Positions 6,021 through 14,910 of a stretch of 64,000 nt of DNA are shown one piece after another. Position 1 is the stretch's first letter; each line of letters starts with the position of its first letter. Made by a program: the position numbers and the translations under genes. Origin of the DNA: Nocardioides sp. zg-1308 (GTDB taxonomy: Bacteria > Actinomycetota > Actinomycetes > Propionibacteriales > Nocardioidaceae); the NCBI RefSeq assembly GCF_013155375.1, contig NZ_JABJQY010000005.1, positions 1-64,000 of the forward strand, read 5' to 3'. The notes beneath the pieces were generated by a model. The model was not told where the DNA came from. It searched no databases and saw only the letters and a program-made list of their open reading frames with translations.

Positions 6021-8864
6021 GTGGCAAAGACCCGAGTCCACGAACTCGCCAAGGAGTTCGGAGTCGAGAGCAAGTTCGTTCTCGAGAAGCTCAAGGAGAT
6101 GGGGGAGTTCGTCAAGTCGGCATCGTCGACTGTCGAGCCGCCCGTCGAGATGCGCTTCAAGAAGCAGTACGGCGACGAGCTGAAGGCCGCTGCGGCCACA
6201 GCCCCCGCTGCCGAGGCTGCCGCCCCCGCGACCCAGCAGGCCGCCGCGCCGGCTGCGACGTCCACCGACGCGCCCGCTGACAAGCCGGCCGACAAGAAGG
6301 CGGCGCCGCGTCCCGGCCCCAAGCCGGCCGCTGCGCCCGCCGCCGAGGCACCCGCCGCGGCTCCCGCCCCGGCCGTCGTCGAGGAGGCCGCACCGGCCGC
6401 CGCCAGGCCCGGCCCGAGGCCCGGACCCAAGGCACCTGCCGCCGAGCCGCAGGCACCCGCGGCCGAGTCCGCGGCGCCTGCCGCCCCGGCTGCCCCGGCA
6501 GCCCCGGCTGCTCCGGCCGCCAAGTCCCCGGCACCGCGTCCGGTGGGCCGGCCCGGCGCACCGCGTCCCGGCAACAACCCGTTCGCCCCCAGCCAGGGGA
6601 TGGGCTCGCGCCCGGCCCCGCGCACCCCGGGCGACGACACCCGTCCGCCGCGTCCGCCGGCCGGCGGCGGCGAGGCACGCCCCGGCATGCCGCGCCCCAA
6701 CCCGGCGATGATGCCCAAGTCCCCGGCCGCGTTCGGCAACGGCCCCGGCGGCCGTCCGGCCCGCGGTGGTCCCGGTGGCGGTCCCGGTCGTCCGGGTGCC
6801 CCCGCCCGCGGTGGTGCCCCGGGTCGTCCCGGCGCCGGTGCCGGTGCTCCCGGCGGCGGTGCCCCGGGTCGCCCCGGCGGCTTCGGTCCGTCTGGTGGCG
6901 GTCGCCCCGGTGGCGGTCGTCCCGGCCAGCGTGGCCAGACCCAGGGTGCCTTCGGGCGCGCCGGCGGCCCGTCGCGCCGCGGACGCAAGTCCAAGCGGGC
7001 GCGTCGCATGGAGTTCGAGGCCATGGAGGCCCCGACGATCGGCGGCGTGCGGGTCCGCAAGGGCAACGGGGAGACCGTCCGTCTCCCGCGTGGCGCCTCG
7101 CTGACCGACTTCGCCGAGCGCATCAACGTCGACGCCGCTGCCCTCGTGCAGATGCTGTTCTCGCTCGGCGAGATGGTGACCTCGACGCAGTCGGTGGGTG
7201 ACGAGACGTTCGAGCTGCTCGCCGAGGAGCTCAACTACGTCGTCCAGATCGTCTCGCCCGAGGACGAGGACCGCGAGCTGCTCGAGACCTTCGACCTCGA
7301 GTTCGGTGCCGACGAGGGCGACGAGGCCGACCTGGTCATCCGTCCGCCGGTCGTGACCGTCATGGGTCACGTCGACCACGGAAAGACCAAGCTCCTCGAC
7401 GCGCTGCGTGACGCCAACGTGGTGGACAAGGAGGCCGGTGGCATCACCCAGCACATCGGTGCCTACCAGGTGCACACCGAGGTCGACGGCGAGGACCGCC
7501 GCATCACCCTCATCGACACCCCCGGTCACGAGGCGTTCACCGCCATGCGTGCCCGTGGTGCCCAGGCCACCGACATCGCGATCCTGGTCGTCGCGGCCGA
7601 CGACGGCGTCATGCCGCAGACGGTCGAGGCGCTCAACCACGCCAAGGCGGCCCAGGTGCCGATCGTGGTCGCGGTCAACAAGATCGACAAGCCGGAGGCC
7701 GACTCCACCAAGGTCCGCGGCCAGCTCACCGAGTACGGCCTGATCCCCGAGGAGTACGGCGGCGACGCGATGTTCGTCGACGTCTCGGCCAAGGCCGGCA
7801 TCAACCTCGACAAGCTGCTCGAGGCGGTCGTCCTGACGGCCGACGCGTCGCTCGACCTGCGGGCCAACCCCACGCAGGACGCACAGGGCCTCGTGGTCGA
7901 GGCGCACCTCGACCGCGGCCGCGGCCCCGTCGCGACGGTGCTGGTCCAGCGCGGCACGCTGCGCGTGGGCGACTCGATCGTCGCCGGTCCGGCCCACGGC
8001 CGGGTCCGCGCGATGCTCGACGAGCACGGCAACGAGATCCTCGAGGCCGACCCGTCACGTCCCGCGATGGTGCTGGGCCTCTCGGCGGTGCCGGGTGCCG
8101 GGCAGAACTTCATCGTGGTCGAGGACGACCGGATGGCTCGCCAGATCGCCGAGAAGCGTGAGGCGCGCGAGCGTGCGGCCATGCAGGCCAAGCGTCGCGT
8201 GCGTCGCAGCCTCGAGGACTTCATGGCCTCCATGGAGAAGGGCGAGAGCCAGGAGCTCAACCTCATCCTCAAGGGCGACGTGTCCGGCTCGGTCGAGGCG
8301 CTCGAGGACGCCCTGTCGCAGATCGACGTCGGCGACGAGGTCTCGCTGCGGGTCATCGACCGCGGTGTCGGTGCCATCACTGAGACCAACGTCGACCTGG
8401 CTGCCGCCTCCGACGCCATCATCATCGGCTTCAACGTCCGCCCGCAGGGCAAGGCGAGCCAGATGGCCGACAAGGAGGGTGTCGAGATCCGCTACTACTC
8501 GGTCATCTACCAGGCGATCGAGGAGATCGAGGCGGCCCTCAAGGGGATGCTCAAGCCCATCTACGAGGAGTCGACCCTCGGCCAGGCGGAGATCCGCGAG
8601 ATCTTCCGCTCGTCCAAGGCCGGCAACATCGCGGGCTGCATGGTCACCTCCGGCCTCATCCGGCGCAACGCCAAGGTCCGGGTCCTGCGAGACGGAGCGG
8701 TGGTGGCCGACAACCTCGACCTCCTCTCCCTCCGCCGCGAGAAGGACGACGCCTCGGAGGTCCGCGAGGGCTTCGAGTGCGGTCTGGTGCTCCGCAACTT
8801 CCAGGACATCAAGATCGGCGATGTCGTGGAGTCGTTCGAGATGCGCGAGATCCCGCGCAGCTGA
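6021..8864 (+). CDS. infB: Translation initiation factor IF-2
   Basis: 947-residue GTPase that brings fMet-tRNA to the ribosome. An IF2-N helix bundle (1-55) is followed by a long Ala/Pro then Gly/Pro/Arg-rich linker (55-325), a second IF2-N domain (about 345-410), and the GTPase domain with GHVDHGKT (449-456), DTPGHE (499-504) and NKID (553-556). Domains II-IV complete the C-terminal half. The extended low-complexity linker is typical of high-GC actinobacteria. The start is GTG, with a Shine-Dalgarno sequence buried in a hairpin. A strong terminator follows. Confidence 0.97.
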   Translation: MAKTRVHELAKEFGVESKFVLEKLKEMGEFVKSASSTVEPPVEMRFKKQYGDELKAAAATAPAAEAAAPATQQAAAPAATSTDAPADKPADKKAAPRPGPKPAAAPAAEAPAAAPAPAVVEEAAPAAARPGPRPGPKAPAAEPQAPAAESAAPAAPAAPAAPAAPAAKSPAPRPVGRPGAPRPGNNPFAPSQGMGSRPAPRTPGDDTRPPRPPAGGGEARPGMPRPNPAMMPKSPAAFGNGPGGRPARGGPGGGPGRPGAPARGGAPGRPGAGAGAPGGGAPGRPGGFGPSGGGRPGGGRPGQRGQTQGAFGRAGGPSRRGRKSKRARRMEFEAMEAPTIGGVRVRKGNGETVRLPRGASLTDFAERINVDAAALVQMLFSLGEMVTSTQSVGDETFELLAEELNYVVQIVSPEDEDRELLETFDLEFGADEGDEADLVIRPPVVTVMGHVDHGKTKLLDALRDANVVDKEAGGITQHIGAYQVHTEVDGEDRRITLIDTPGHEAFTAMRARGAQATDIAILVVAADDGVMPQTVEALNHAKAAQVPIVVAVNKIDKPEADSTKVRGQLTEYGLIPEEYGGDAMFVDVSAKAGINLDKLLEAVVLTADASLDLRANPTQDAQGLVVEAHLDRGRGPVATVLVQRGTLRVGDSIVAGPAHGRVRAMLDEHGNEILEADPSRPAMVLGLSAVPGAGQNFIVVEDDRMARQIAEKREARERAAMQAKRRVRRSLEDFMASMEKGESQELNLILKGDVSGSVEALEDALSQIDVGDEVSLRVIDRGVGAITETNVDLAAASDAIIIGFNVRPQGKASQMADKEGVEIRYYSVIYQAIEEIEAALKGMLKPIYEESTLGQAEIREIFRSSKAGNIAGCMVTSGLIRRNAKVRVLRDGAVVADNLDLLSLRREKDDASEVREGFECGLVLRNFQDIKIGDVVESFEMREIPRS

Positions 8865-8875
8865 CGTAGGACACT

Positions 8876-8911
8876 GACCGGGCACCTGCACTGCTGTGCA
8901 GGTGCCCGGTC
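8876..8911 (+). terminator. Terminator after infB
   Basis: A perfect 15-bp stem (8876-8890 with 8897-8911, GACCGGGCACCTGCA in the left arm) closes a 6-nt loop and is followed by GGCATTT. It separates the nusA-infB unit from rbfA, at least in part. Confidence 0.8.
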
Positions 8912-8932
8912 GGCATTTGAGAGAGTGAGCAC

Positions 8933-9430
8933 ATGACCAACCCCCGCGTCCGCAAGATCGCCGACCGCATCCAGGTGATCGTCGCCGAGATGCTCGAGCG
9001 TCGCATCAAGGACCCGCGCCTCGGCTTCGTCACCATCACCGACGTCCGGGTCACCGGCGACTCCCAGCAGGCATCGATCTTCTACACCGTCCTCGGCGGG
9101 GAGGAGGAGCGGACCAGCACCGCCGCCGCGCTCGAGTCGGCCAAGGGCGTCATCCGCTCCGAGGTCGCCCGGCAGCTCGGCATGCGCATCGTGCCGTCGC
9201 TGACCTTCATCCCCGACGCGCTCCCCGAGAGCGCCCGGGAGCTCGAGGAGGTGCTCGCCCGCGCCAAGGAGCAGGACGAGGCGGTCGCCGCGCAGCGCGG
9301 CACGGCCTACGCCGGCGAGCCCGACCCCTACAAGAAGCCGCGGGCGGCCGAGGACGACCTCGACGACGAGGACGAGCTCGACGCGGACGAGCCCGGCGGG
9401 GACGACCTCGACGGGGACGTCCGCCCCTGA
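8933..9430 (+). CDS. rbfA: Ribosome-binding factor A
   Basis: 165-residue 30S maturation factor with a KH-like fold (1-120; RLGFVTITDVRVTGD is the family core). The C-terminal 45 residues form an acidic Asp/Glu-rich tail, common in actinobacterial RbfA. Its stop overlaps the truB start (TGATG), so the two are translationally coupled; both act on RNA. Confidence 0.95.
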   Translation: MTNPRVRKIADRIQVIVAEMLERRIKDPRLGFVTITDVRVTGDSQQASIFYTVLGGEEERTSTAAALESAKGVIRSEVARQLGMRIVPSLTFIPDALPESARELEEVLARAKEQDEAVAAQRGTAYAGEPDPYKKPRAAEDDLDDEDELDADEPGGDDLDGDVRP

Positions 9431-10287
9431 TGGTCGACCCCGGTCTGGTCGTCGTCGACAAGTCCCCGGGCATGACCTCCCACGACGTCGTCGCCCGGGT
9501 CCGCCGCCTCGCCGGCACCCGGAAGGTCGGCCACGCCGGCACCCTCGACCCGATGGCGACCGGTGTGCTCGTGCTGGGCGTCGACCGGGCCACGCGGCTG
9601 CTCGGGCACCTGATGCTCACCGAGAAGGCCTACGACGCGACCATCCGGCTGGGGGTGTCGACGACCACCGACGACGCCGAGGGTGAGGTCGTCGAGACGC
9701 GTGGCACCGGCGGCGTGCGGGAGGACGACGTACGCGCGGAGCTGGCGCGGTTCGTCGGCGACATCGAGCAGGTCCCGACCGCCGTCTCCGCGATCAAGGT
9801 CGACGGGCAGCGCGCCTACGCGCGGGTCCGCGCCGGCGAGCAGGTCGAGCTCAAGGCCCGGCCGGTGACGATCCACGAGCTGGCCGTGACCGACGTGACG
9901 CTGCCGGAGGTGCGCATCTCGGTCCGCTGCTCGAGCGGCACCTACATCCGCGCCATCGCGCGCGACCTGGGGACTGCGCTGGGCGTCGGCGGTCACCTGA
10001 CGGCGCTGCGGCGCACGGCCGTCGGCTCCTTCGACCTCTCGGTCGCCCGCACGCTCGACGAGCTGGCCGACGACTTCGCCGTGGTCCCCATCGCCGACGC
10101 CGCCCGCGGCACGTTCGCCTCGATCGACCTCGACGAGGAGCAGGCTGCGCACGTCCGGTTCGGGCGCCCCCTCGACCTGGCGCTGCCGGGGGACGGGGCG
10201 CACGCGGTCTTCGCGCCGGGGGGCGAGTTCCTCGCTCTCTACGAGCCGCACGGCGCACGCGCCAGGCCCGTCGCCGTCTTTGTCTGA
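9430..10287 (+). CDS. truB: tRNA pseudouridine-55 synthase
   Basis: 285 residues. It isomerises U55 of the tRNA T-loop. The catalytic Asp40 lies in GTLDPMATGVL, and the KSPGMTSHD motif (11-19) and the RCSSGTYIRAIARDLG segment are family hallmarks. The last 60 residues form the actinobacterial C-terminal extension. Coupled to rbfA. Confidence 0.95.
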   Translation: MVDPGLVVVDKSPGMTSHDVVARVRRLAGTRKVGHAGTLDPMATGVLVLGVDRATRLLGHLMLTEKAYDATIRLGVSTTTDDAEGEVVETRGTGGVREDDVRAELARFVGDIEQVPTAVSAIKVDGQRAYARVRAGEQVELKARPVTIHELAVTDVTLPEVRISVRCSSGTYIRAIARDLGTALGVGGHLTALRRTAVGSFDLSVARTLDELADDFAVVPIADAARGTFASIDLDEEQAAHVRFGRPLDLALPGDGAHAVFAPGGEFLALYEPHGARARPVAVFV

Positions 10288-10307
10288 GCAACGGCGGGCG
10301 GCAGCGA

Positions 10308-10344
10308 GGGGGACGGCGGGGGGACGGCGGGGGGAGTGGCGGGG
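10308..10344 (+). other. Potential G-quadruplex upstream of ribF
   Basis: Four G-runs (GGGGG at 10308, GGGGGG at 10318, GGGGGG at 10329, GGGG at 10341) are separated by 5, 5 and 6 nt, partly as an 11-bp tandem repeat GGGGGACGGCG. It lies where the -35 region of ribF would be. Folding is an inference from the pattern. Confidence 0.5.
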
Positions 10345-10362
10345 CCGGCTCGGGGCCGCCAG

Positions 10363-10368
10363 TAGGCT
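10363..10368 (+). promoter_or_regulatory. Putative -10 element of ribF (leaderless)
   Basis: TAGGCT ends 6 nt before the GTG at 10375, and no ribosome-binding site is present. Confidence 0.5.
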
Positions 10369-10374
10369 GCCGAC

Positions 10375-11310
10375 GTGCAGATCTGGCGAGACGTCGAGGA
10401 CGTGCCGGCCGACCTCGGCCGCACCGTGGTGAGCATCGGCAACTTCGACGGCGTCCACCTCGGGCACGCCCACGTGCTGCGCGAGGCCCGCGCGGCCGCC
10501 TCCCGGCTCGGCATCGACACCGTCGTGGCGGTGACGTTCGACCCGCACCCGATGGCGGTGCTGCGGCCCGACCACGCGCCGCCCACCCTGACCTCGATCC
10601 ACACGCGCGCCCGGCTGCTCGAGTCCGCCGGCGTCGACGCGATCCTCGTGGTCGGCTTCGACCGCGAGATCGCCGGCTGGTCGCCGGAGGAGTTCATCGA
10701 CCGGATCATCGTCGACACCCTCCACGCCGGCGCCGTGGTGGTCGGCGCCAACTTCCGCTTCGGCGCCAAGGCCGCCGGCGAGGTGGCCACGCTCGTCGAG
10801 GCGGGCGCCTCGCGCGGCTTCGAGACCGTCGGCGTGGCTCTCGACGGTGGGCCGCAGGTCTGGAGCTCGACCTACGTGCGCCAGTGCCTGGCGACCGGCG
10901 ACGTCGCCGGGGCCGCAGAGGCCCTCGGTCGTCCGTTCACCGTCCGCGGGACCGTGGTGGAGGGCGACAAGCGCGGGCGCCAGATGGGCTACCCGACCGC
11001 CAACGTGCCGATCCCGCCGGTGGACGCCGCGCCCGCCGACGGCGTGTACGCCGGCTGGCTGACGCGCCTCGACACGCGCGAGCGCTACCCGGCGGCGATC
11101 TCCGTCGGCACCAACCCCACGTTCGACGGGGAGCGGGACCGCCGCGTGGAGTCCTACGTGCTCGACCGCGACGACCTCGAGCTCTACGGCGTGGAGGTCG
11201 AGGTCGCGTTCGTCGACCGGCTGCGCGGGATGGTGAAGTTCGAGGGCATGGAGGCACTCATCGAGACGATGCACGACGACGTGCGCCGGGCTCGGGACCT
11301 GCTGGCGTGA
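10375..11310 (+). CDS. ribF: Bifunctional riboflavin kinase/FAD synthetase
   Basis: 311 residues. It converts riboflavin to FMN and then FAD. The N-terminal nucleotidyltransferase domain has GNFDGVHLGH at 22-31; the C-terminal riboflavin kinase domain has GDKRGRQMGYPTANV near 198-212. The GTG start is supported by a leaderless -10 element. No FMN riboswitch is visible upstream. Its stop overlaps the next gene by GTGA. Confidence 0.95.
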   Translation: MQIWRDVEDVPADLGRTVVSIGNFDGVHLGHAHVLREARAAASRLGIDTVVAVTFDPHPMAVLRPDHAPPTLTSIHTRARLLESAGVDAILVVGFDREIAGWSPEEFIDRIIVDTLHAGAVVVGANFRFGAKAAGEVATLVEAGASRGFETVGVALDGGPQVWSSTYVRQCLATGDVAGAAEALGRPFTVRGTVVEGDKRGRQMGYPTANVPIPPVDAAPADGVYAGWLTRLDTRERYPAAISVGTNPTFDGERDRRVESYVLDRDDLELYGVEVEVAFVDRLRGMVKFEGMEALIETMHDDVRRARDLLA

Positions 11311-12293
11311 CGGGGGACCGCACCGACCGCACGGACCTGGCGGCCGTGGAGCAGTGGTTCGTCGACCACGGGCTGCCCTACTTCGTCGACGACATCCGGG
11401 CCGAGGTGCAGCGCGGGCTGGCGCGCGGTCGGCTCGTCCGGGTCGGCCTGCTCGCCGTCGTGCTCGCGGCCGCGGTGGTGTGCGGGTTCGCCCTCACCGA
11501 CCACCTGGAGTGGGACGACGGCCTGGTCCCCGGGATCAACCTCGGCCTGCTGAGCGTCGCCCTCTACGCGCTGTTCACCCTGCGTGCGTGGGTGGTGGCC
11601 CGATGGGCCGCGAGCCAGACCTTCTCGAGCCTCGGCCTGCTCTTCCCCCTCGTGACGCGAGCGCTGCCACTGCTGCTGCTCTTCGTGACCTTCCTCTTCA
11701 TCAACGCCGAGGTCTGGGAGGTGTCGGCCACGCTCGACGGCCGGGTGATGTGGCTGACGGTGGCGCTGTTCCTCACGATCACCGTCGGGTTCCTGCTCGT
11801 CCGGCTGCCCGAGGAGCTGGCGGGGTTCGACGAGCACGTCGACCCCGACGAGCTGGCACGCCACCTGGTGGGCACGCCGCTCGAGGGGTTCCGGCAGCCT
11901 GCGGGCGCGAAGGTCGTCGACGAGGTGGCCATCTCGGGGCTCCAGAAGGCGAACCTCGTGCTGATGCTGCTCATCACCCAGCTCGTGCAGGTCGTGCTGC
12001 TCAGCGTCAGCGTCTTCGTGTTCTTCGTGGTCTTCGGGCTGCTGGTCATGGACCCGGGCGTCATCGCCGGGTGGATCGGCCACGAGGTGACCAACCTGCC
12101 GTTCTCCGCCCGCGCCAACTGGGAGCTGGTGCAGGTGTCGACGTTCCTGGCGGCCTTCAGCGGTCTCTACTTCACGGTCTACGCCGTCACCGACGAGGTC
12201 TACCGCACCCAGTTCTTCAGCTCGATCGTGGCCGAGCTGGAGCGTGCGGTGAGCGTGCGGGCCGCCTACCGAGCGCTGCGACGGACCGACTGA
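11307..12293 (+). CDS. Polytopic membrane protein of unknown function
   Basis: 328 residues. I do not recognise the family. There are about six hydrophobic segments, near residues 45-65, 75-100, 112-135, 148-170, 222-255 and 280-305, with a charged N-terminal region (1-40) and a charged cytoplasmic-type segment between segments 4 and 5. The GTG start overlaps the ribF stop (GTGA), so it is made together with the FAD synthetase. A flavin-related role is possible only by association. Confidence 0.7.
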   Translation: MTGDRTDRTDLAAVEQWFVDHGLPYFVDDIRAEVQRGLARGRLVRVGLLAVVLAAAVVCGFALTDHLEWDDGLVPGINLGLLSVALYALFTLRAWVVARWAASQTFSSLGLLFPLVTRALPLLLLFVTFLFINAEVWEVSATLDGRVMWLTVALFLTITVGFLLVRLPEELAGFDEHVDPDELARHLVGTPLEGFRQPAGAKVVDEVAISGLQKANLVLMLLITQLVQVVLLSVSVFVFFVVFGLLVMDPGVIAGWIGHEVTNLPFSARANWELVQVSTFLAAFSGLYFTVYAVTDEVYRTQFFSSIVAELERAVSVRAAYRALRRTD

Positions 12294-12334
12294 CGCAGGG
12301 CTCGCCGCCGCCCGGCGCATCGGCCCCGGACATG

Positions 12335-12398
12335 CCGGTGGGCGGTGCCCGAGCTGCTCGTCGTACGACGAGGACGTGGCTCGGGCACCGCCCACCGG
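12335..12398. terminator. Bidirectional terminator with nested palindromes
   Basis: A perfect 20-bp stem (12335-12354 with 12379-12398) encloses a loop holding a second perfect 16-bp palindrome, CTCGTCGTACGACGAG (12357-12372). It sits between the convergent membrane-protein gene and ptsH. Confidence 0.8.
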
Positions 12399-12405
12399 GA
12401 GTGCC

Positions 12406-12648
12406 TCAGGCGTCGAGGTCCTGCTCGACCAGCGCGGCGATGGCGTCGACCGCGGCCTGGTCGTCACCGGCCACCTCGACGGTGTCGCCGTTGCCGGCGC
12501 CGAGGGTCATGATCATCAGCGACGAGCTGGCGTCGACGCCGTTGATGGTCACGTCGGAGCCGAGCTCGCCGGCCTTCTCGGCGATGATCGCGGCGGGGCG
12601 GGCGTGGAGGCCGACGGCGGAGCCGACGACGACGGACTTGCTGGGCAT
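12406..12648 (-). CDS. ptsH: Phosphocarrier protein HPr
   Basis: 80 residues. It carries phosphate from enzyme I to the EIIA domains of sugar permeases. His15 in GLHARPA is the phosphorylation site; Ser43 in SSSLMIMTLG lies near the position of the regulatory Ser46 of Firmicutes. A GGAGAA-type ribosome-binding site precedes the ATG. It is the last gene of the minus-strand fru cluster and supplies both FruA and MtlA. Confidence 0.95.
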   Translation of the reverse strand: MPSKSVVVGSAVGLHARPAAIIAEKAGELGSDVTINGVDASSSLMIMTLGAGNGDTVEVAGDDQAAVDAIAALVEQDLDA

Positions 12649-12699
12649 GGTTCTCCTTGGGGTGGGGTGGGGTTGTGGGGTGCGGCGGGACGGGCGTGG

Positions 12700-14910
12700 T
12701 CAGACAGTAGCGACGTCGGGGCTCGGGCGGCCCAGGCTCTTGAGGACGATCACGAGAGCGGCACCGACGGCGACGCCCGCCGCGAGGGCGATCAGGTAGC
12801 CGAGGACCCCGTCCACGGCGAACAGCACGAAGATGCCACCGTGGGGTGCCCGCACGCTGACGTCCATCGCCATGGCGAGGCCGCCGGTGACGGCGCTGCC
12901 GGCCATGATCGACGGGATGACCCGCAGCGGGTCGGCCGCGGCGAAGGGGATGGCGCCCTCGGTGATGAACGACGCCCCGAGCAGCCAGCCGGCCTTGCCG
13001 TTCTCGCGCTCGGGGATGGAGAACAGGCTGGGGCGGATCACCGTGGCGAGCGCCAGGGCGATCGGCGGGACCATGCCGGCCAGCATGACCGCGGCCATGA
13101 TCCGCAGCTCGGGTGCGTCGCCGGAGAGCGCGGCACCGCCGACGCCGGCGGCGGCGAAGCTGTAGGCGACCTTGTTGAGCGGACCGCCCATGTCGAAGGC
13201 CATCATCAGGCCGAGGATGACGCCGAGCAGGACGGCGCTGCCGCCGCTCAGCGAGCTGAGGCCGTCCTCGAGCTGGCCCATCAGCCAGGCGATCGGCCGG
13301 CCGAGGACCACCAGCATGAGGAAGCCGGCCACCACGCTGGTGACCAGCGGGATCACGAGCACCGGCATCAGGCCGCGGGCCCAGGCCGGGACCTTGCGGC
13401 CCGCGATCCAGTGGGCGATGACGCCGGCGAGCACGCCGCCGACGATCGCGCCGAGGAAGCCCGTCGCGGGGTAGGCGGAGTCGCCGCTCACGCCGATCAC
13501 GTTGGAGGCGAGGCCACCCATGACGAAGCCGGGGGCGATGCCGGGGCGGTCCGCGATGGCGTACGCGATGTAGCCGGCCAGCGCAGGGATGAAGAACGCG
13601 AAGGCGGTCTGGCCGATGATCAGCAGCAGGGCACCGATGTAGGCGAAGAACCCGGAGTCGAACAGGGCGTGGTCGAGGCCGAGCGCCGACGGGTCGGGCA
13701 GGTTGGTGAAGGAGTTCTCGAGCAGGATCTCCTGCGCGGGGCCGACGATCTCGTAGCCGCCGAAGAGGAAGCCGAGGGCGATCATCAGGCCGCCCGCGGC
13801 GACGAAGGGGATCATGTAGGAGACGCCGGTCATCAGGACGCGTCGCGTACGACCGCCCCAGCTCTCCTGCCCGGTCGCGCCGGTGCCCTCCGAGGACCCG
13901 CCGCCGGCCGCGCCCTCGACCCGGGGCGAGGCCGACGGGTCGGCGGCGTAGCGCAGGGCCTCGGCGATCATCGCGTCGGCGTCGTCGATCGGACGCTTCA
14001 CGCTGGAGGTCACCATCGGCTTGCCGGCGAACCGGGACCGGTCACGCACGCCCACATCGACGGCGAAGATGACGGCGCCGGCGGCGGCGATGGTGGCAGG
14101 TGCCAGCGGGGTGGCGCCGGCCGACCCCTGGGTCTCGACCTCGAGCTGGACCCCCGCCCGCTCGGCAGCGGCCTCGAGGGCCTCGGCCGCCATGTAGGTG
14201 TGGGCGATGCCGGTCGGGCACGCGGTGACCGCGACGAGGGTCGGCCTGCCGTCGGAGGCGGGTGCCGCGGCGGCCGCCGAGGTGCCGGCCGACGTACCGG
14301 CCGAGGTCGCGGGCGCGCCGTCGGAGGTGGCGGGGGGCGTCGAGCCGGTCGCGTCGGCGACGGCCTGGCCCGGGGCCCGGGTCTCGCCGCCTCCGGGCTC
14401 GGCCGCACCGGACGGGGTGCCGGACGCCGGGGCGGGGGTCTTCTTCGCCACGGGGGCCGTCTCGCCGATCTCGTGCGTGATCAGGTCGACGACCTCCTCG
14501 GCCGATCCGGCCGAGCGCAGCGAGTCGGTGAAGGCCGGCTTGACGAGGGCACGCGCGAGCTTGGTGAGGATCGTCAGGTGGTCGGCGTCGCCGCCGGCCG
14601 GTGCCGCGATGAGGAACGCCAGGTCCGCGGGGCCGTCCTTGGCGCCGAAGTCGACCGGGGGGTCGAGCCGGGCGAAGGCGAGCGTCGGCGTCTCGACCCC
14701 GGCCGTGCGGCAGTGGGGGATCGCGATGCCGCCGGGCAGCCCGGTGGACGAGGTGGACTCGCGGGCGAACGCGTCCTCGATCAGCTGGTCCCTGCTGGTG
14801 GCGCGGCCGGCGTCGTCGACGACGGCCGCGAGGGCGCGGATCACCTCGTGCTTGTCCGCGCCCCAGCCGGCACCGAGCCGGACGAGGTCTGTGGTGATGA
14901 GGTCGGTCAT
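12700..14910 (-). CDS. fruA: Fructose PTS permease EIIABC
   Basis: 736 residues that take up fructose and phosphorylate it at C1. EIIA is at 1-155 with His66 in AIPHCRT; a Pro/Ala/Gly-rich linker follows; EIIB is at about 222-325 with Cys231 in ACPTGIAHT; the membrane EIIC domain starts near 345. The start overlaps the fruK stop (ATGA) and GGAGG lies just upstream. The A-B-C order matches actinobacterial FruA. Confidence 0.94.
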   Translation of the reverse strand: MTDLITTDLVRLGAGWGADKHEVIRALAAVVDDAGRATSRDQLIEDAFARESTSSTGLPGGIAIPHCRTAGVETPTLAFARLDPPVDFGAKDGPADLAFLIAAPAGGDADHLTILTKLARALVKPAFTDSLRSAGSAEEVVDLITHEIGETAPVAKKTPAPASGTPSGAAEPGGGETRAPGQAVADATGSTPPATSDGAPATSAGTSAGTSAAAAAPASDGRPTLVAVTACPTGIAHTYMAAEALEAAAERAGVQLEVETQGSAGATPLAPATIAAAGAVIFAVDVGVRDRSRFAGKPMVTSSVKRPIDDADAMIAEALRYAADPSASPRVEGAAGGGSSEGTGATGQESWGGRTRRVLMTGVSYMIPFVAAGGLMIALGFLFGGYEIVGPAQEILLENSFTNLPDPSALGLDHALFDSGFFAYIGALLLIIGQTAFAFFIPALAGYIAYAIADRPGIAPGFVMGGLASNVIGVSGDSAYPATGFLGAIVGGVLAGVIAHWIAGRKVPAWARGLMPVLVIPLVTSVVAGFLMLVVLGRPIAWLMGQLEDGLSSLSGGSAVLLGVILGLMMAFDMGGPLNKVAYSFAAAGVGGAALSGDAPELRIMAAVMLAGMVPPIALALATVIRPSLFSIPERENGKAGWLLGASFITEGAIPFAAADPLRVIPSIMAGSAVTGGLAMAMDVSVRAPHGGIFVLFAVDGVLGYLIALAAGVAVGAALVIVLKSLGRPSPDVATV

